NCBI GenBank assembly: GCA_005778315.1
Contig: SXOW01000128.1
Span: forward strand, 1 to 7,110
Source of the DNA: Acidobacteriota bacterium
Lineage (GTDB): Bacteria; Acidobacteriota; Vicinamibacteria; Vicinamibacterales; UBA8438
DNA length: 7,110 bases
Direction: 5' to 3'
The notes below the pieces were generated by a model, which searched no databases, was not told the DNA's origin, and was given only the letters and a program-made list of their open reading frames with translations. Within the stretch, counting starts at the first letter, position 1; each line of letters opens with the position of its first letter. Shown in pieces: positions 1 through 6,560 of this stretch. Position numbers and translations under genes: made by a program.

Positions 1-555
1 CGGGGCCACCACCAGCGACAGCAGCGCCAACGTCGGGTCGACGAACAGGAGAACGACAAACATGACCATGAGGTTGACCGCGGCCAGCGTCAGCGGGAAG
101 AGCCCGCCGATGATCAGGTCGTCCACGCAATGAGCGTCGGCGTCGAGCCGGTAGACCGAGTCGGCGGTGCGTGACTGCAGGTGATGATGCAACGGGAGTG
201 CCTGGAGGTGAGCCAGCAGCGTCTCACGGAGGCGATAGACGATGCGCTGGCCCATCTGTACCTGGAGCTGGGTGTGCGTCATACGCACCACCTCCATCCC
301 CAGTTGAATGAGGAGGCCGACCACGACAATCGCCACGAGCAGTGTGGCTGGGTTGAGTCCGATCAACCCTGGGAGTGAGGCGGTCAGCCACCCAGGGAAC
401 GGTGTGTCGCCGAACACCGTGTCAATAACCAGCTTCAGCGGCCAGGGTGCGAGGGCCGCCAGACCGATTTCGACAAGCGTCAACCCGATGACCACGGCGG
501 TGCGACCGCGGTAGGGGCGCAGAAACGAGAGGGTCCAGGAGAGCAGGGTCACCAC
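1..555 (-). CDS. ABC exporter, N-terminal membrane domain (partial, cut by left edge)
   Basis: I translated this by hand: 185 codons are open from GTG at 555 to the window edge. The product starts like a type-1 (ABC_membrane) exporter half-transporter. A short amphipathic N-terminus (LSWTLSFLRPYRGR) leads to TM1 at about residues 19-44, ending in the typical PWPLKLVIDTVFG turn. TM2 is at about 70-90. An intracellular helix follows with QMGQRIVYRLRETLLAHLQ and the family-like TADSVYRLDADAHCVDDL (about 130-147). TM3 and TM4 are at about 150-185. The ATP-binding domain would lie beyond position 1, so substrate and completeness cannot be judged. The in-frame TAG at 564-562 means the start must be GTG 555 or GTG 552, and neither has a clear Shine-Dalgarno. 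The 6-bp gap to the GH-GT2 gene implies co-transcription and probably translational coupling. Inferred role: ATP-driven export of a glycan or glycoconjugate linked to the GH-GT2 product. Confidence 0.85.
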   Translation of the reverse strand, partial: MVTLLSWTLSFLRPYRGRTAVVIGLTLVEIGLAALAPWPLKLVIDTVFGDTPFPGWLTASLPGLIGLNPATLLVAIVVVGLLIQLGMEVVRMTHTQLQVQMGQRIVYRLRETLLAHLQALPLHHHLQSRTADSVYRLDADAHCVDDLIIGGLFPLTLAAVNLMVMFVVLLFVDPTLALLSLVVAP

Positions 556-561
556 GGGCTG

Positions 562-3210
562 CTAGCGACCCACGTCAGACACAGGCGACTTGGCGACCGG
601 CGGGGCCGCCGCCGCCCCCGTCGCCGATGGCAGTCTGATGAAACCAGCCGCGTTGGTCACGTGGGTCACGGCGCGGTCGAGTACGGCGTTGGCTCGGATG
701 GTCTGCCAGGCGGTGCGGGCGGCGATGCCGATGGCCGCGAGGAACGCCACCGTGATGCCCACTGGCGGCGTGTAGAGCGCAAACGACGCGGCCGTCCCCC
801 CGGCCAGGAGCGCCGCCATCGCGACACCGCGGAGGGTGCCGATGAAGCTGGGGCTGAGGCGGGTTCGTACCCGGCACAGGCACGCCCCGCCGGCGTGCTC
901 CTCGACAAGCAGCCCCACGTGGAGCCAACCCCAGCGCCCGATGGCCAGGCTCACGTCCCGATCCGGTCGCCATCCTTCATCAACGTCCACGCGTGGTGCT
1001 GGACGCGACGCACGCAGCACGCCGACCAGCTCGCGGAGCAGCGTCGTGTGCGACGACCAGGATTCGCTCCAGCATGTGCGCTCGACGCCGCCCCGGGTGA
1101 CGAGTCGCACCGCCGACACGACATCGCGGGGCCACGGCATCGGCGTTCTCCAGGGGTACCGGGTCACATGCTGAGGCGCGACGGCCTCGGGCTGCGAGAG
1201 TCCCCGGAACCGCCCCCGGGAGCGCGCCAGCGGTTGGATCACGTGGAGCCAGGCGATGACCGCGCGATAGAGCCACCGACTTGTCGCCACCGGCAGGAAC
1301 CCGATCCGAGGCAGGCCAGTCAGGTCAGAGCGCGCCGCAAACTGTCCGCATCGTACGAATGTCAGCCCCAGCGCCACGACCCCGACCATCAACGGGAGCC
1401 ACGCGGCATCCATACCGGCCAGCGGCCCGATGGTGCCGACAAGCAGGAGCGCGACGGTGCCTGCCGCCCAGGCCGGTGAATGCGGCAGATACTGCCAGGG
1501 GCGAGACTGCGTGCTGTAGACCGACGGGAACGCGGCCGTGCCCCATACGCCGGTGTTCACCCGACGCTCCGCGGCTTGCAGGAACGGCAGCGCACTGTAG
1601 ATGCGGCCGTGCCAGACCATGTGCCCGGCGAGAAACTTCTCCGGGTGGTGCGCGTCGAGCCAGGTCTCCCCCTCGCCGTAGCCGACTTGCTGCCGCCAGA
1701 AGGCCCCGATGCGGTTGCGATGGCGGTGCCACACCAGTGCGGCCGGGGCAAAACCGATGCGAAACCCCCTCGCTTGCAGCCGCCAGCAGATATCGACGTC
1801 GTCGCCGGCCCGCAGATAGATCGCATTGAATCCGTCCACGGCCAGTAGCGCCTCGCGACGAAACGCCATGTTGCACCCTGGGACATGCTCCGCCGTGCGG
1901 TCGTCGAGCATGACGTGCGTAGGACCGCCGGGGGCTCGTGCCACGCACTGTGCGATCCACCCGTCGTCCGCCGGCACCACATTCGGTCCGCCAGCGCCGG
2001 CGATGTCGGCAGAGAGCAGCGGCTGCACCAGGTAGGTGAGCCAGTCTCGGTCTACCCGGCAGTCTGCGTCGGTGTAGGCCACGATGGTGCCGGTGGCCGC
2101 GCCGAGGCCTGCGTTCCGGGCCGCGCTGAGCCCGCCGTTCAGGAGGTCGATGACCAGCACGCCGGCATGGCGGCGGGCGATCGCGGAGGTGTCGTCGCGC
2201 GACCCGTCATTGATTACAATGGTCTGGGTTCGCGGGTAGGTCAGGCCGGCCAGCGACGTCAAACACTCGTCTATGGTGTCAGCCGCGTTGTAGGCGCAGA
2301 CCACCACGGAGACCTCGGGCCACTGCGTGGACTGGGTGGCGGAGAACGGCGCGTCGCGGAAGACCTGGCTCACCGCGGCCAGGGCTGGTTTCGGGCTCCG
2401 CTCGGCGTCGACGAGACCAAACGACCAATCGTCCACCTGGTGTCCACCGCGCCACCAGTCATCGGTCCAGGCGTAGGCGATCGCCCCGCACGCGCCTTCC
2501 TCGAACGCACACCGGATGTGGGTCGCGGTGATCCGCGCCTGGCCGTCCAGGCCCTCGTGCTGCGAGTCGGCGCCCGCCTCGGCCAGCAGTAACGGACGGT
2601 GTCCGGCGATATGTTGCAGACGGGCGAGGTACCCGCGCAGCGCCGTCTCTCGGTGCAGGTAGACGTTGAATGCGCAGACGTCGAAGCACTCCAGATGGAG
2701 AAACTCCGTGGGTGGATAGTTGACGTACGTGAACAGGCACTCCGGCGCGGCCGCCTTCACGTCCTCGTACAGCGTCGACAAGAATCGCTCCACTCGACGG
2801 TGTCCGTGCCAGCGGACGATGCTGCCCGGGATTTCGTTGCCGACCGCCACCATCAGGAGGGCCGGATGCGACGCCAGTCGCGTCACCTCGCGCACGGCAT
2901 CCTCACGGATGCGTCGCCCGGTGTGGCGATCGTCGAGAAAGGGGACGTGCTGTGCCCAGGACAGGCCGGCCATGACCACCAAGCCGTGACGCGCCGCCGT
3001 ATCGAGCAGTTGTTCGGTCGGTGGCGTGTAGGTGCGGACCGTATTGATGCCGGCCGCCGCCATCTGGGCGAAGTCAGCCGCTATGCGTTCGGAACTGGGA
3101 AATTGCTCACCGTTCGCATCAGGCGCAAAGGTGCCGTACGACGCTCCTGAGACCAGGAAGCGCTCATCGCCGAGTCGAAGAAACTTGCCGTCGATGGCCG
3201 CACGTGTCAT
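562..3210 (-). CDS. Glycoside hydrolase (clan A-like)-GT2 glycosyltransferase membrane fusion
   Basis: The product is 882 aa from ATG 3210. Residues 1-285 resemble a GH2-type TIM barrel (after FLVSGASYGTFAP). GNEIP (E126) fits the acid/base and LLLAEAGAD (E211) the nucleophile of clan GH-A. Residues 298-530 form a GT2 (GT-A fold) domain: VSVVVCAYNA (300-309), NDGS (D335), TDADC (D381/D383), GCNMAFRRE and GDDVDICWRL (469-478). The QxxRW motif of processive synthases is absent; FWRQQVGYGEGE lies at about 504-515. Hydrophobic pairs at about 580-599/601-622 and 790-811/815-835 suggest four membrane segments, flanking an unrecognised soluble region (about 690-785). No signal peptide precedes the GH domain, so both catalytic domains are probably cytoplasmic. 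An upstream in-frame start at 3303 exists, but its 31 extra residues are basic and proline-rich and would cover the likely promoter. The ABC exporter gene follows in the same frame 6 bp later. Donor, acceptor and product are unknown; glycan assembly with hydrolytic or transglycosylating editing is an inference. Confidence 0.85.
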   Translation of the reverse strand: MTRAAIDGKFLRLGDERFLVSGASYGTFAPDANGEQFPSSERIAADFAQMAAAGINTVRTYTPPTEQLLDTAARHGLVVMAGLSWAQHVPFLDDRHTGRRIREDAVREVTRLASHPALLMVAVGNEIPGSIVRWHGHRRVERFLSTLYEDVKAAAPECLFTYVNYPPTEFLHLECFDVCAFNVYLHRETALRGYLARLQHIAGHRPLLLAEAGADSQHEGLDGQARITATHIRCAFEEGACGAIAYAWTDDWWRGGHQVDDWSFGLVDAERSPKPALAAVSQVFRDAPFSATQSTQWPEVSVVVCAYNAADTIDECLTSLAGLTYPRTQTIVINDGSRDDTSAIARRHAGVLVIDLLNGGLSAARNAGLGAATGTIVAYTDADCRVDRDWLTYLVQPLLSADIAGAGGPNVVPADDGWIAQCVARAPGGPTHVMLDDRTAEHVPGCNMAFRREALLAVDGFNAIYLRAGDDVDICWRLQARGFRIGFAPAALVWHRHRNRIGAFWRQQVGYGEGETWLDAHHPEKFLAGHMVWHGRIYSALPFLQAAERRVNTGVWGTAAFPSVYSTQSRPWQYLPHSPAWAAGTVALLLVGTIGPLAGMDAAWLPLMVGVVALGLTFVRCGQFAARSDLTGLPRIGFLPVATSRWLYRAVIAWLHVIQPLARSRGRFRGLSQPEAVAPQHVTRYPWRTPMPWPRDVVSAVRLVTRGGVERTCWSESWSSHTTLLRELVGVLRASRPAPRVDVDEGWRPDRDVSLAIGRWGWLHVGLLVEEHAGGACLCRVRTRLSPSFIGTLRGVAMAALLAGGTAASFALYTPPVGITVAFLAAIGIAARTAWQTIRANAVLDRAVTHVTNAAGFIRLPSATGAAAAPPVAKSPVSDVGR

Positions 3211-3254
3211 TTGAAACTGTGGCCGCGCGGGGGGAGCTGAACCGCCTAGACGCC

Positions 3255-3273
3255 ATCTTATCAGGACACGTGT
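3255..3273 (-). promoter_or_regulatory. Candidate promoter of the GH-GT2/ABC unit with ACACGTGT palindrome
   Basis: On the minus strand TAAGAT (3260-3255) is a plausible -10 element in otherwise GC-rich DNA. It would place transcription start near 3248, about 38 nt ahead of ATG 3210 and downstream of the alternative start at 3303. No convincing -35 is visible. A perfect 8-bp palindrome, ACACGTGT (3266-3273), lies just upstream of the -10, where a regulator could act. Elements are seen directly; promoter function is inferred. Confidence 0.25.
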
Positions 3274-3339
3274 GCCACGGCGGTCTCGCGGGTGGCCTGC
3301 CACGCCCTTCCAGGCTTCGTAAACGGAGCGCGGAGCGGG

Positions 3340-3345
3340 TAAGAT
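3340..3345 (+). promoter_or_regulatory. Candidate -10 of the CBM9/DUF5916 gene
   Basis: TAAGAT, the same hexamer as in the opposite direction at 3260-3255, lies about 100 bp before GTG 3443 and about 60 bp before ATG 3404. A -35 hexamer cannot be recognised at 17 bp spacing. The remaining divergent region (3211-3442) holds no gene-like ORF that I trust. Confidence 0.2.
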
Positions 3346-3430
3346 ACGACGCCCGTTGACGCATCGGCCAGTCGGTTCACCGTCCCCCCCACCTTTTCAC
3401 ATCATGCGCGGTGTTGACGCTGGCGGGTTC

Positions 3431-3436
3431 GGAGAG
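3431..3436 (+). promoter_or_regulatory. Ribosome binding site deciding the GTG start at 3443
   Basis: GGAGAG ends 6 nt before GTG 3443. The alternative in-frame ATG at 3404 is preceded by a C-rich stretch with no Shine-Dalgarno. Starting at 3443 also places a compact signal peptide right at the N-terminus. Confidence 0.5.
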
Positions 3437-3442
3437 TCCCAC

Positions 3443-6088
3443 GTGAGGCGCCACGGCCTGCGTCGGTGGCTTGTGGCGGCGGGAGCCGTCGCCTTGACGC
3501 CGGTGGTCCTCGCTGGGGCACAAACGACCGACCGACCGGAGGCGCACGCGGAGCGTGTCGCCGACGGGACGATCCGGATCGACGGGACGCTGGACGAGGC
3601 GGTCTGGAGTACGGCCCCGGCCGTGACCGACTTCATTCAAGCGGAGCCGGATGAAGGGGCGCCCCCGACAGATCGGATGGAGGTCCGTTTTGCGTACGAC
3701 GACAGCGCGTTGTATGTGGGCGCGCGGATGTTCAGTGCGGCGCCAGTGCAGGCGCCACTGAGTCGGCGAGACGACAGTGGGCTGGCCGAGTCACTGCAGA
3801 TCGAGCTCGACACGTATCTCGATCGTCGAACCGCGTACATGTTTGGGGTCACAGCGGCAGGCGTTCGACTCGATCATTATCATCCCCGCGACGACGAAGG
3901 TAATCGAGACCTCGAGTACGACCCGGTCTGGCAGGCACGCACCGTCCGAACCGATGAGGGCTGGACCGCAGAACTCTGGCTGCCATTCTCGCAGCTGCGT
4001 TTCAATGCCCGGGCCGAGCAGGTGTTCGGCCTGAACATCATGCGCGACCTTCCAGCCCTCAACGAGGAGGACGTCTGGTCTCTGGTGCGCCGCACCGAGA
4101 GTGGCTGGGCGTCGCGCTTTGGCGACCTGCGCGGCATTGAAGCCGTAGACCCTCGGCTCCGTCTCGAGGTGCTGCCGTATGTCTCCGGGTCTTCGCGGGT
4201 GACGGGCGAGCGAGATCCGAACGACCCGTTCGATGACGGGAAGAATCTGGGCGCCCGGGGTGGCGCCGACGTGAAATACGGGGTGAGTTCGAACCTGACG
4301 CTGGATGTCGCGTTCAACCCCGACTTTGGCCAGATTGAGGCCGATCCGGCAGAGGTCAACCTGACCGTCTTCGAGACCATTTTTTCTGAACGGCGTCCCT
4401 TCTTTCTCGAGGGCAACGACGTGCTGACGGCCGGGACCGGCAACTACTACTATTCGCGGCGCATCGGTGCACGGCCCACTGGTGCGGGTGAAGGTGACTA
4501 CGTGGACCGACCGGACACGGCAACTATCCTGGCCGCCGCAAAATTGACCGGTCGGCTGCCGTCGGGCACGGCGCTCGGTTTTCTTGCCGCGGTCACAGAC
4601 GCGGAGTCGGCGCAGACGTCAACCGATGGCGTCTTGGGTCGCACACGGGTGGCCCCACGGTCAGGCTGGGGCGTGGCGCGGGTGATCCAGGACGTCGGCG
4701 ATCAGGGATCGACGGTCGGCGGGCATCTGACCGTCGTTCATCGCGGCATGGCGGCCGACGACCCGCTGGCCGCCGTGCTGAGTCGCAACGCGGTCACCGC
4801 CGGAGCCGACACGCGCATCCGTTTTGCCGACCAGGGCTACGAGGCGGCATTCAATGTCGGGTTCACCCACATCGATGGGGAGCCGGACGCGGTGACCGGC
4901 TTTCAACGGCGGAACTCGCATCTGTTTCAACGCGTCGACTTACCGGTGCCGCTGCTAGACGTCACGCGTCGCGCACTCGACGGCGGGCAGGTCACCGGCG
5001 GTATCAACAAGCTGTCTGGCCGCCACTGGCTCTGGAATGCCAGCGTCATGATCGAGTCCCCGGAATTCGAGCCGAGCGACTTTGGGCGATTGAATTTCGC
5101 GGGCGACTACACCTGGCGGGCGCAACTGGAGTATCGGGAAACGCTGCCTGGGCGTTTCTTGCGGGCGTACTCGGTTGGTCCCGATATCCTGCACTACTCC
5201 TACTACGACCGAACCCTGGGCAACCGATACAACCTGGGTGTCGCCGCGAGCGCTACGTTTCTCAATTTCTGGTCCACCCGGGTGAGTCTGACTCGGTACC
5301 TGCGGGGATTCGACGCACAGCTGACCCGCGGCGGGCCGGTCATGGGCGTACCGCTAGGCTGGGGTGTGAGCTGGTCGCTGCGCAACCGCGCCGGCTCGCA
5401 AACGCAGTGGAGTGGCCAGGCGAACTACCAATCCAATGAAATCGGGGACTACACCTGGGGTATCGGCGCATCGTGGTCGACCCGGCCGTCGCCCTCACTC
5501 GAGCTCTCGGTCCGGCCCGATTACAGCGACGAACGGGGCACGGGTGGCACCTTCAGCGGACCAATCAATCGGCAATTTCTGACGACGCTCCCCGGTGGGC
5601 GAGCCGAGACATTCGGGAACCGTTACGTGTTCGGGTTTCCCGATCGCACCACGCTCTCGACACAGTTTCGGGCGAGCTACACGTTCAAGCCGGACCTGAC
5701 GCTCGACATATACGCCGAGCCGTTCGCTGCGAGCGGTCGCTACCTGGCGTTTGGCGAGACGCTCCTGCCTGGCGCACGAGATCTACGCGTCTACGGGCAG
5801 AACGGCACCCGTATCGAGCGCCTCGAAGACGGGAGCTACCAGGTGACAGACGGTGCCGACACCTTCGCTCTACCCAACCGGGATTTCACCATTCGGTCGT
5901 TCCGAAGCACTGTCGTGCTGCGTTGGGAGTGGCGCCCGGGCAGCACGCTGTTCGTGGTCTGGCAGCAGAACCGGGAAAGCCGCGACTCACAAGGCGCGCA
6001 CGTCGGGTTCGGCAACTTGTTCGAGTCACTGACTGCCAGCGGAGACAACGTCTTCGCGGTCAAGACCACGGTGTGGACCTCCCGGTAG
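3443..6088 (+). CDS. CBM9-like domain plus DUF5916 outer-membrane beta-barrel protein
   Basis: The product is 881 aa from GTG 3443. A signal peptide is clear: basic RRHGLRR, a hydrophobic core from W9 to A24, and a likely cleavage after AGA (residue 26). The first domain (about 40-235) is CBM9-like, as in 'carbohydrate-binding family 9-like' proteins, with IRIDGTLDEAVW (44-55), VRFAYDDSALYVGARMF and ELWLPFSQLRF. Residues about 238-881 match DUF5916: RLRLEVLPYVSG, DVAFNPDFGQIEADPAEVN (starting near 291), FSERRPFFLEG (about 314-324), then many alternating aromatic/polar strands typical of an outer-membrane barrel, ending NVFAVKTTVWTSR. Length is near the family's usual 700-900 aa. The location is therefore outer membrane with a periplasmic CBM9-like domain. 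The family has no well-established biochemical role to my knowledge; glycan or substrate binding or uptake is inferred. It is divergent from the GH-GT2/ABC unit and convergent with the ytxJ-like gene. ATG 3404 (13 residues longer) is the alternative start. Confidence 0.9.
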   Translation: MRRHGLRRWLVAAGAVALTPVVLAGAQTTDRPEAHAERVADGTIRIDGTLDEAVWSTAPAVTDFIQAEPDEGAPPTDRMEVRFAYDDSALYVGARMFSAAPVQAPLSRRDDSGLAESLQIELDTYLDRRTAYMFGVTAAGVRLDHYHPRDDEGNRDLEYDPVWQARTVRTDEGWTAELWLPFSQLRFNARAEQVFGLNIMRDLPALNEEDVWSLVRRTESGWASRFGDLRGIEAVDPRLRLEVLPYVSGSSRVTGERDPNDPFDDGKNLGARGGADVKYGVSSNLTLDVAFNPDFGQIEADPAEVNLTVFETIFSERRPFFLEGNDVLTAGTGNYYYSRRIGARPTGAGEGDYVDRPDTATILAAAKLTGRLPSGTALGFLAAVTDAESAQTSTDGVLGRTRVAPRSGWGVARVIQDVGDQGSTVGGHLTVVHRGMAADDPLAAVLSRNAVTAGADTRIRFADQGYEAAFNVGFTHIDGEPDAVTGFQRRNSHLFQRVDLPVPLLDVTRRALDGGQVTGGINKLSGRHWLWNASVMIESPEFEPSDFGRLNFAGDYTWRAQLEYRETLPGRFLRAYSVGPDILHYSYYDRTLGNRYNLGVAASATFLNFWSTRVSLTRYLRGFDAQLTRGGPVMGVPLGWGVSWSLRNRAGSQTQWSGQANYQSNEIGDYTWGIGASWSTRPSPSLELSVRPDYSDERGTGGTFSGPINRQFLTTLPGGRAETFGNRYVFGFPDRTTLSTQFRASYTFKPDLTLDIYAEPFAASGRYLAFGETLLPGARDLRVYGQNGTRIERLEDGSYQVTDGADTFALPNRDFTIRSFRSTVVLRWEWRPGSTLFVVWQQNRESRDSQGAHVGFGNLFESLTASGDNVFAVKTTVWTSR

Positions 6089-6090
6089 CG

Positions 6091-6133
6091 CGGGGCAGCG
6101 TACTGCACCCCGCCTGTGATCGTGATGGATCAC
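6091..6133. terminator. Two adjacent hairpins at a convergent gene junction
   Basis: The first hairpin, 6091-6112, pairs CGGGGCAG with CTGCACCCCG around a CGTA loop, with a 2-nt bulge. The second, 6116-6133, pairs GTGATC with GATCAC (6 bp) around GTGATG and overlaps the stop codon of the ytxJ-like gene. Both sit between the TAG at 6086-6088 and the opposing TGA at 6132-6130. Neither has a T tract, so a bidirectional terminator is only a possibility. Confidence 0.3.
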
Positions 6134-6476
6134 CCGACATCCGTAGCCTGTGCCTCGAGGTGTTCGGTGGTGATATCCGAGTGCGACGCATGCCAGACGC
6201 ACACGCCTCCCTTGATGACGAACGCCTGGGGCGACTGATGTGTGACCCCCAACTCCGCAGCGACCGCGTTTGACAGCGCCCGGCGCTCAACGACCTTGAG
6301 CAGGTAGATGTTCCAGTCGGGGTGCGTTTCCGCGACCTGGTAGACCTCGCGGATGACGTACGACGAGACGACACATCTCGTGCTGTGCTTGATACACCAA
6401 TGGCCCGGTCGGCAGCGAGGGCTTCGTCACGGGTGACCCGATCGTCTATTTCGCGCAGTGATGTCATGGATGACAT
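6130..6476 (-). pseudogene. ytxJ: YtxJ/BrxC-like monothiol bacilliredoxin, frameshifted
   Basis: The gene is readable only in two frames. From ATG 6476 (or ATG 6467) the first frame gives SLREIDDRVTRDEALAADRAI, a family-like N-terminus, up to about 6399. A second frame then gives WCIKHSTRCVVSSYV, PDWNIYLLKVVERRALSNAV, GVTHQSPQAFVIKGGV and WHASHSDITTEHL down to the TGA at 6132-6130. The conserved KHSTRC (catalytic Cys codon 6375-6373), SPQAF and WHASH are hallmarks of YtxJ, a thioredoxin-fold protein that removes bacillithiol from protein thiols. The joined product would be about 115 aa, the family's normal size. The second frame is open only back to a TGA near 6425 and has no ATG, GTG or TTG before the motif. 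The change needs a net -1 or +2 shift near 6386-6401; a joint reading AI-VY-KHSTRC would restore the usual sequence. This could be a real pseudogene or a sequencing error; the rest of the gene looks undamaged, so decay would be recent. Confidence 0.8.
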
Positions 6477-6521
6477 ATCGAGTTGTGACTGGTGGATGTG
6501 GTGACGGTCCGTTGCGAATAT

Positions 6522-6544
6522 GGCGCCGCGAAACTCGCGGCGCC
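6522..6544. promoter_or_regulatory. Perfect 9-bp-stem hairpin upstream of the DUF423 gene
   Basis: GGCGCCGCG (6522-6530) and CGCGGCGCC (6536-6544) are exact reverse complements around a 5-nt AAACT loop. The hairpin lies between the divergent ytxJ-like and DUF423 genes, 2 nt before the TATGAT box and 16 nt before the ATG. It has no T tract. It could be an operator for the DUF423 promoter or a structure in the DNA or RNA; which is not shown. Confidence 0.4.
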
Positions 6545-6546
6545 GG

Positions 6547-6552
6547 TATGAT
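6547..6552 (+). promoter_or_regulatory. Candidate -10 box (TATGAT) for the DUF423 gene
   Basis: TATGAT matches the bacterial -10 consensus at five of six bases. The ATG follows its last base by 8 nt, so transcription would begin at or next to the start codon, which predicts a leaderless message. No -35 is seen at the usual distance; that position is occupied by the GC-rich hairpin. Confidence 0.35.
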
Positions 6553-6560
6553 AGCCAATC

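Noticed and set aside
661..1479. Long plus-strand open frame (272 codons) opposite the GH-GT2 gene
   Set aside because: Its translation is Arg/Pro/Gly-rich with no recognisable motif and it lies wholly antisense to a strongly supported gene; high GC lengthens such shadow frames.
3211..3303. Upstream start at 3303 for the GH-GT2 gene
   Set aside because: The extra 31 residues are basic and proline-rich with no resemblance to the barrel start, and they would cover the likely promoter at 3255-3260.
3384..3390. Run of seven C bases as a phase-variation tract
   Set aside because: It lies outside the coding region with the chosen start and is not placed between promoter elements in a way that suggests switching.
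3356..3403. TTG start at 3356 for the DUF5916 gene
   Set aside because: No Shine-Dalgarno is present and it would bury the signal peptide behind 29 extra residues; GTG 3443 has GGAGAG and a clean signal peptide.
5473..6273. Plus-strand open frame (266 codons) overlapping the end of the DUF5916 gene
   Set aside because: It is an out-of-frame, Arg-rich reading of the DUF5916 coding sequence and runs on into the opposing ytxJ-like gene; no family resemblance.
6386..6401. Programmed ribosomal frameshift in the ytxJ-like gene
   Set aside because: No slippery heptamer or downstream structure is visible at the junction, and programmed shifting is not known in this family.
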